Source: Ilex aquifolium (lineage: Eukaryota > Streptophyta > Magnoliopsida > Aquifoliales > Aquifoliaceae). Taken from it: DNA of 64,000 nucleotides. Both the position numbers and the translations under genes were made by a program. The stretch covers positions 26,533,691 through 26,597,690 of the forward strand of contig OX637407.1 of NCBI GenBank assembly GCA_951799425.1, in the 5' to 3' direction. The notes beneath the pieces are model-generated. The model saw only the letters and a program-made list of their open reading frames with translations, had not been told where the DNA came from and did not search any database. This document shows, piece after piece, positions 61,121-64,000 of the stretch. How positions within the stretch are numbered: the stretch's first letter is position 1; each line of letters begins with the position of its first letter.

Positions 61121-61822
61121 GAGTAAATTACACACATATGGCATTTAAACTATTAACCTTATGTTAATTAAATTCTTGAATTAATTGAGCTCCTAAATTC
61201 TAAATTTTTAACTATTAAGCCCTTTAATCAACATTTTTTAGATTTTTAGATGGGATGTCTCGTGTGCTCACCTCATGGGCAACATATTAAGACTATTTTA
61301 GACTTTTCGTTTGAAACCTATCAGACGAAAAACTTCATTCTTTACACCCATCAATCGAAAACTTAACCCCAAACCTAAACCTCTTCATATCCATCAAATG
61401 AAGTAAATCTACAAGTTTTTTGATCTGGTGTAAAAAATAAATTACATAAATGTCTTACTCTTTGAAGAACTTTTTAATCTGCTTCGTTTGATGGGTATGA
61501 AAGAGGTTTAGATTTAAGATTTTTGGTTGATGGGTATAAAGAATGAAGTATTTCGTTTGATAGGTTTCGAACAACAATCTAAAATATTCCTAATTTGTTT
61601 GTCTATGTGGTGAATGTATGAGACATTTCGTCCAAAACTTAACGGGTGCTAATAAAAGGGTTTAATTGCTAAAATTTGAGAGTTTAGGGGCTCAATTGAC
61701 AAGAAAATTAGTTCAAGGGCTTAATTGCTAAAATTTTCGAATTTAGGAACTTAATTGACACAAAACTTAGTTCGAGGATTTAATTGACACGAGAGTCTAA
61801 GGACCATTTATATAGTTTACTC
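61121..61822. mobile_element. TIR element upstream of copy B
   Basis: Orthologous to 57774-58444. Ends GAGTAAATTACACACATATG and, reverse complement, GAGTAAACTATATAAATGGT. The interior shares the TTTAATTGCTAAAATT words. It is flanked by T-runs as in copy A. Confidence 0.7.
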
Positions 61823-62982
61823 TTTTTTTTTTTCAACAGTCAAGATTTTTATATGTATCTCGACTAATCTTTTTCCAGATTCGATTAATATAAGATCATC
61901 ACGATGGGATTAGGGTATTTATGTTCTGATTTCAAGAGATTGCGAAAATTCGAATTCCAAACATCTGATATTATAGGTCGTTCCTAGTACCATTTGAACA
62001 ACTCATTAAGAGTAGACCATTAATAATTTATTGAGATCACATATCTGGTCATCTTTATTAAAATAAGGATATGTTCTTCATTGAAATTGGGCTGAATTGA
62101 CATAACACCCTGGTTAATCACTCTAAGTGATGGCCACTTGAATGGTTGGTTCCATTTATCACTTGGACCGGAGAGGAACACAAGGGCCGAACTGGAATGG
62201 AAATAAGAAAGTGGAGGTGTAATTGTAGAGGCAAAATCATATTTCTTCATAAATATTGGGGCATAAAATATCTATACTCATTTGTTTTGGGGGAGGGGGG
62301 GGGGGGGTGAAACTTGCAATGCACTCGAATTAATTTTTTTTTTTTTTTGCTGATACTCTTTTTGGCCTTTTCAAAGGGCCGTGATATACGTTGGAATTAA
62401 TTATAATCATGTGGAAAGTTTTATGATTAATAAATCTAGAGGCGGTGTTAAACAACCAATATATATGCAAGATTAACACGTTGAATATCAGATTTTGTTT
62501 TAGTCTAATTGAAATTTAATTCGAATTTTTTTGTTATGTATTAGTATTTATGATCAAATATTCAAATAATATTTATATAAATAAATACTAAAATTAAGTA
62601 ATTATTTGCCCCAATTGAGTTGAAATTCAGATGTATCTGTAATTTGTTAAATCAAATTGAAATTTTGAATTATTTTTTTTATTTTTAATGGGTTCGAATA
62701 TGAATTTTTTTTAAAAATCAATCACTTTCGAATTAGAAATTTTAAATTGAATTCAAATATGAGCAGGTAAACTCTAATACAAATCCAATCGTTGACGAAT
62801 AAATGTGAGATTATGTTAAATTTTTAGGTTCCAATAACATCCATATAATAAAGTAGCATACAATTCAAATCTCAAAAGATAAACAAAATGACTTTAGCTA
62901 TTCGCGGTTGAGATCGCTTTAAATTTTATTTTAAAGGTAATCTAATGGTTAATATTAACACCCTAAATTTAATAGGAAAAAT
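61823..62982. other. Upstream part of duplication copy B and spacer
   Basis: Contains a 220-bp-family copy (61880-61995), a poly(G) tract 62289-62308 and AT-rich DNA; no gene recognised. Confidence 0.5.
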
Positions 62983-63572
62983 TAGGTCTGACAATCGTGT
63001 CGAGTGGAACGGTTTCGTGTCGGGTGGAACGGGTTTGTGTCAAAAAACTCTTCATCCATACCTTATTCGTTTATATAAACGAGTCCAACTATTACACCCA
63101 TACACGAATCATTTATTAAACGGGTTACCCGATATAACCCGTGTGTCACCTGCTAAACAAGAGAATATGTTAGATAATTTCGAGTCCACGTGAAAAATCA
63201 TTAACTCGCCACACATTACAATGTTTGACATGTTTACTATAACAATAAATCATGACTGAGCAAAAAAATAAAGACAGAAAATAAACATTAAATGACTACA
63301 AAATTTGAATGATTCTGAGAGATGGGAGGTGTGAGATGAAACAGAAGCTGAGAGACCTAACTTGTTTTTTAAAAATTTATCGTACCACTGTTAACGGGTT
63401 AAACGGGTTAAAACGAGTTTATGGATTAAACACGAAACCGATTCGTTTATTTCACGGGTTTATCGAGTTAACCCGTTAACCACCCAAACCCGTTAAGACT
63501 ACACTCAAACCCGCTAAATCCGTGTCGGGTTCGTGTCGGTTTCACGAGTCGTGTCTAGAATTGCCAGGCCTA
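62983..63572. mobile_element. hAT-type MITE with 8-bp target duplication
   Basis: 590 bp. Starts TAGGTCTGACAATCGTGTCG; the reverse complement of its end starts TAGGCCTGGCAATTCTAGAC. GGAAAAAT flanks it on both sides (62975-62982 and 63573-63580). The interior is full of ACCCGTTAA, CGTGTCGGGT and ACGGGTTAA words, a very common plant MITE design. Confidence 0.85.
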
Positions 63573-63592
63573 GGAAAAATAGGCCCCTAATG

Positions 63593-64000
63593 GTATGTTT
63601 GGATTGATTTTTTAAAAATAATTCTAGAAATTATTTCTCATAAATACTTTAAAAAAATAATAGTATTTGAAATCGCCCTACCACTACCTCTACCACCCCT
63701 ACCCCCACCACCACCACCGTTGTTGCCGCCACCACCACCGTTGTCGTCGTCGCCACCACCGATGTCGTCGTCGCCACCACCGTTGTCGTCGCCGCCACCA
63801 CCACCGCCACCACCGTTGTCGTCGCCGCCACCACCACCACCACCGTCGCCACCGCCACTGTCACCGCCACCACCACTACCGCCACTGTCATCGCCGCCAC
63901 CACCACCACCACCGCCCCCACCACCACCACCGCTGCCGCTCTTGCCACCACCACCACCATCACCGCCGCCTCACCGCCACCCACTACAACCATCACCGTC
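63593..64000. repeat. Possible TIR element with expanded CCACC/CGTCG microsatellite
   Basis: Starts GGTATGTTTGGATTGATTTT, an A/T-rich arm of ~90 bp, then from about 63678 to the window end a compound array of CCACCA, CCGCCA, CGTTGT and CGTCGT units. The layout (GG-ATGTTTGG end, T-rich arm, CACCAC core) is like the element at 54020-54451. The right end lies beyond the window. Confidence 0.5.

Larger units (their letters stand above)
59887..62830. repeat. Tandem segmental duplication, copy B
   Basis: Partner of 56407-59470. The same features are in the same order, with small deletions in the spacer (the stretch after the GGCCTTTTCAAAGG block is shorter here) and a poly(G) tract at 62289-62308 where A has five to six G. 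Confidence 0.85.

Noticed and set aside
63649..63996. 115-aa minus-strand ORF rich in Val/Ala
   Set aside because: It is the translation of the CCACC/CGTCG microsatellite; no start context and no domain.
1..64000. tRNA genes, CRISPR arrays, bacterial operon features
   Set aside because: No cloverleaf or paired A/B boxes found by eye; no regularly spaced direct repeats with unique spacers; the gene structures are those of a plant nucleus.

Overview
This is nuclear DNA from a flowering plant, most likely a eudicot. Genes have many introns with canonical plant splice sites, intergenic DNA is AT-rich and full of small inverted-repeat transposons, and the proteins are plant-type: eIF5A, isopentenyl phosphate kinase, a two-domain WRKY factor, a myristoylatable DUF1336 protein and a DHHC S-acyltransferase. 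I cannot name the species.

Layout: 2660-5718 eIF5A (+), with an antisense LINE remnant in intron 1 and a MITE in its upstream region. 7227-17338 is a roughly 10 kb Mutator-like element (MULE). It carries an Ulp1-like cysteine protease gene (+, 8426-12595) and a MURA-type transposase gene (-, 13968-16321) converging on a block of tandem repeats. Both genes are broken by stop codons, and the transposase also by a frameshift. 17901-24230 is a complete 12-exon isopentenyl phosphate kinase gene (-), divergent from a group I WRKY gene (+, 25476-29495). 31180-37579 is a 9-exon DUF1336 gene (-). 39.4-47.8 kb is gene-free and holds MITEs, a 220-bp repeat family and a decayed piece of plastid 16S rRNA. 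48285-53766 is a 9-exon DHHC protein S-acyltransferase (+). 56.4-62.8 kb is a tandem duplication of about 3.4 kb carrying two intronless multi-pass membrane protein genes (-). One of these is intact and the other has lost its C-terminal tail. The window ends in a (CCACCN)n-type microsatellite.

I rebuilt all multi-exon genes exon by exon. The cellular genes join without any frame break: eIF5A 159 aa, kinase 338 aa, WRKY 526 aa, DUF1336 577 aa, S-acyltransferase 631 aa. The order eIF5A - WRKY - DUF1336 resembles the Arabidopsis At1g13950-At1g13960-At1g13970 neighbourhood as I remember it; the kinase gene and the MULE sit inside that interval here.

The most unusual signal is in the MULE. The octamer TAACTGTT occurs more than 25 times (both strands) across its non-coding DNA. 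It points with the Ulp gene on the left and with the transposase gene on the right, and in the tandem repeats it forms inverted pairs. This resembles the clustered-motif arrangement of sequence-specific anti-silencing in Arabidopsis VANDAL MULEs, but with a different motif and an Ulp-type partner gene. That link is inference.
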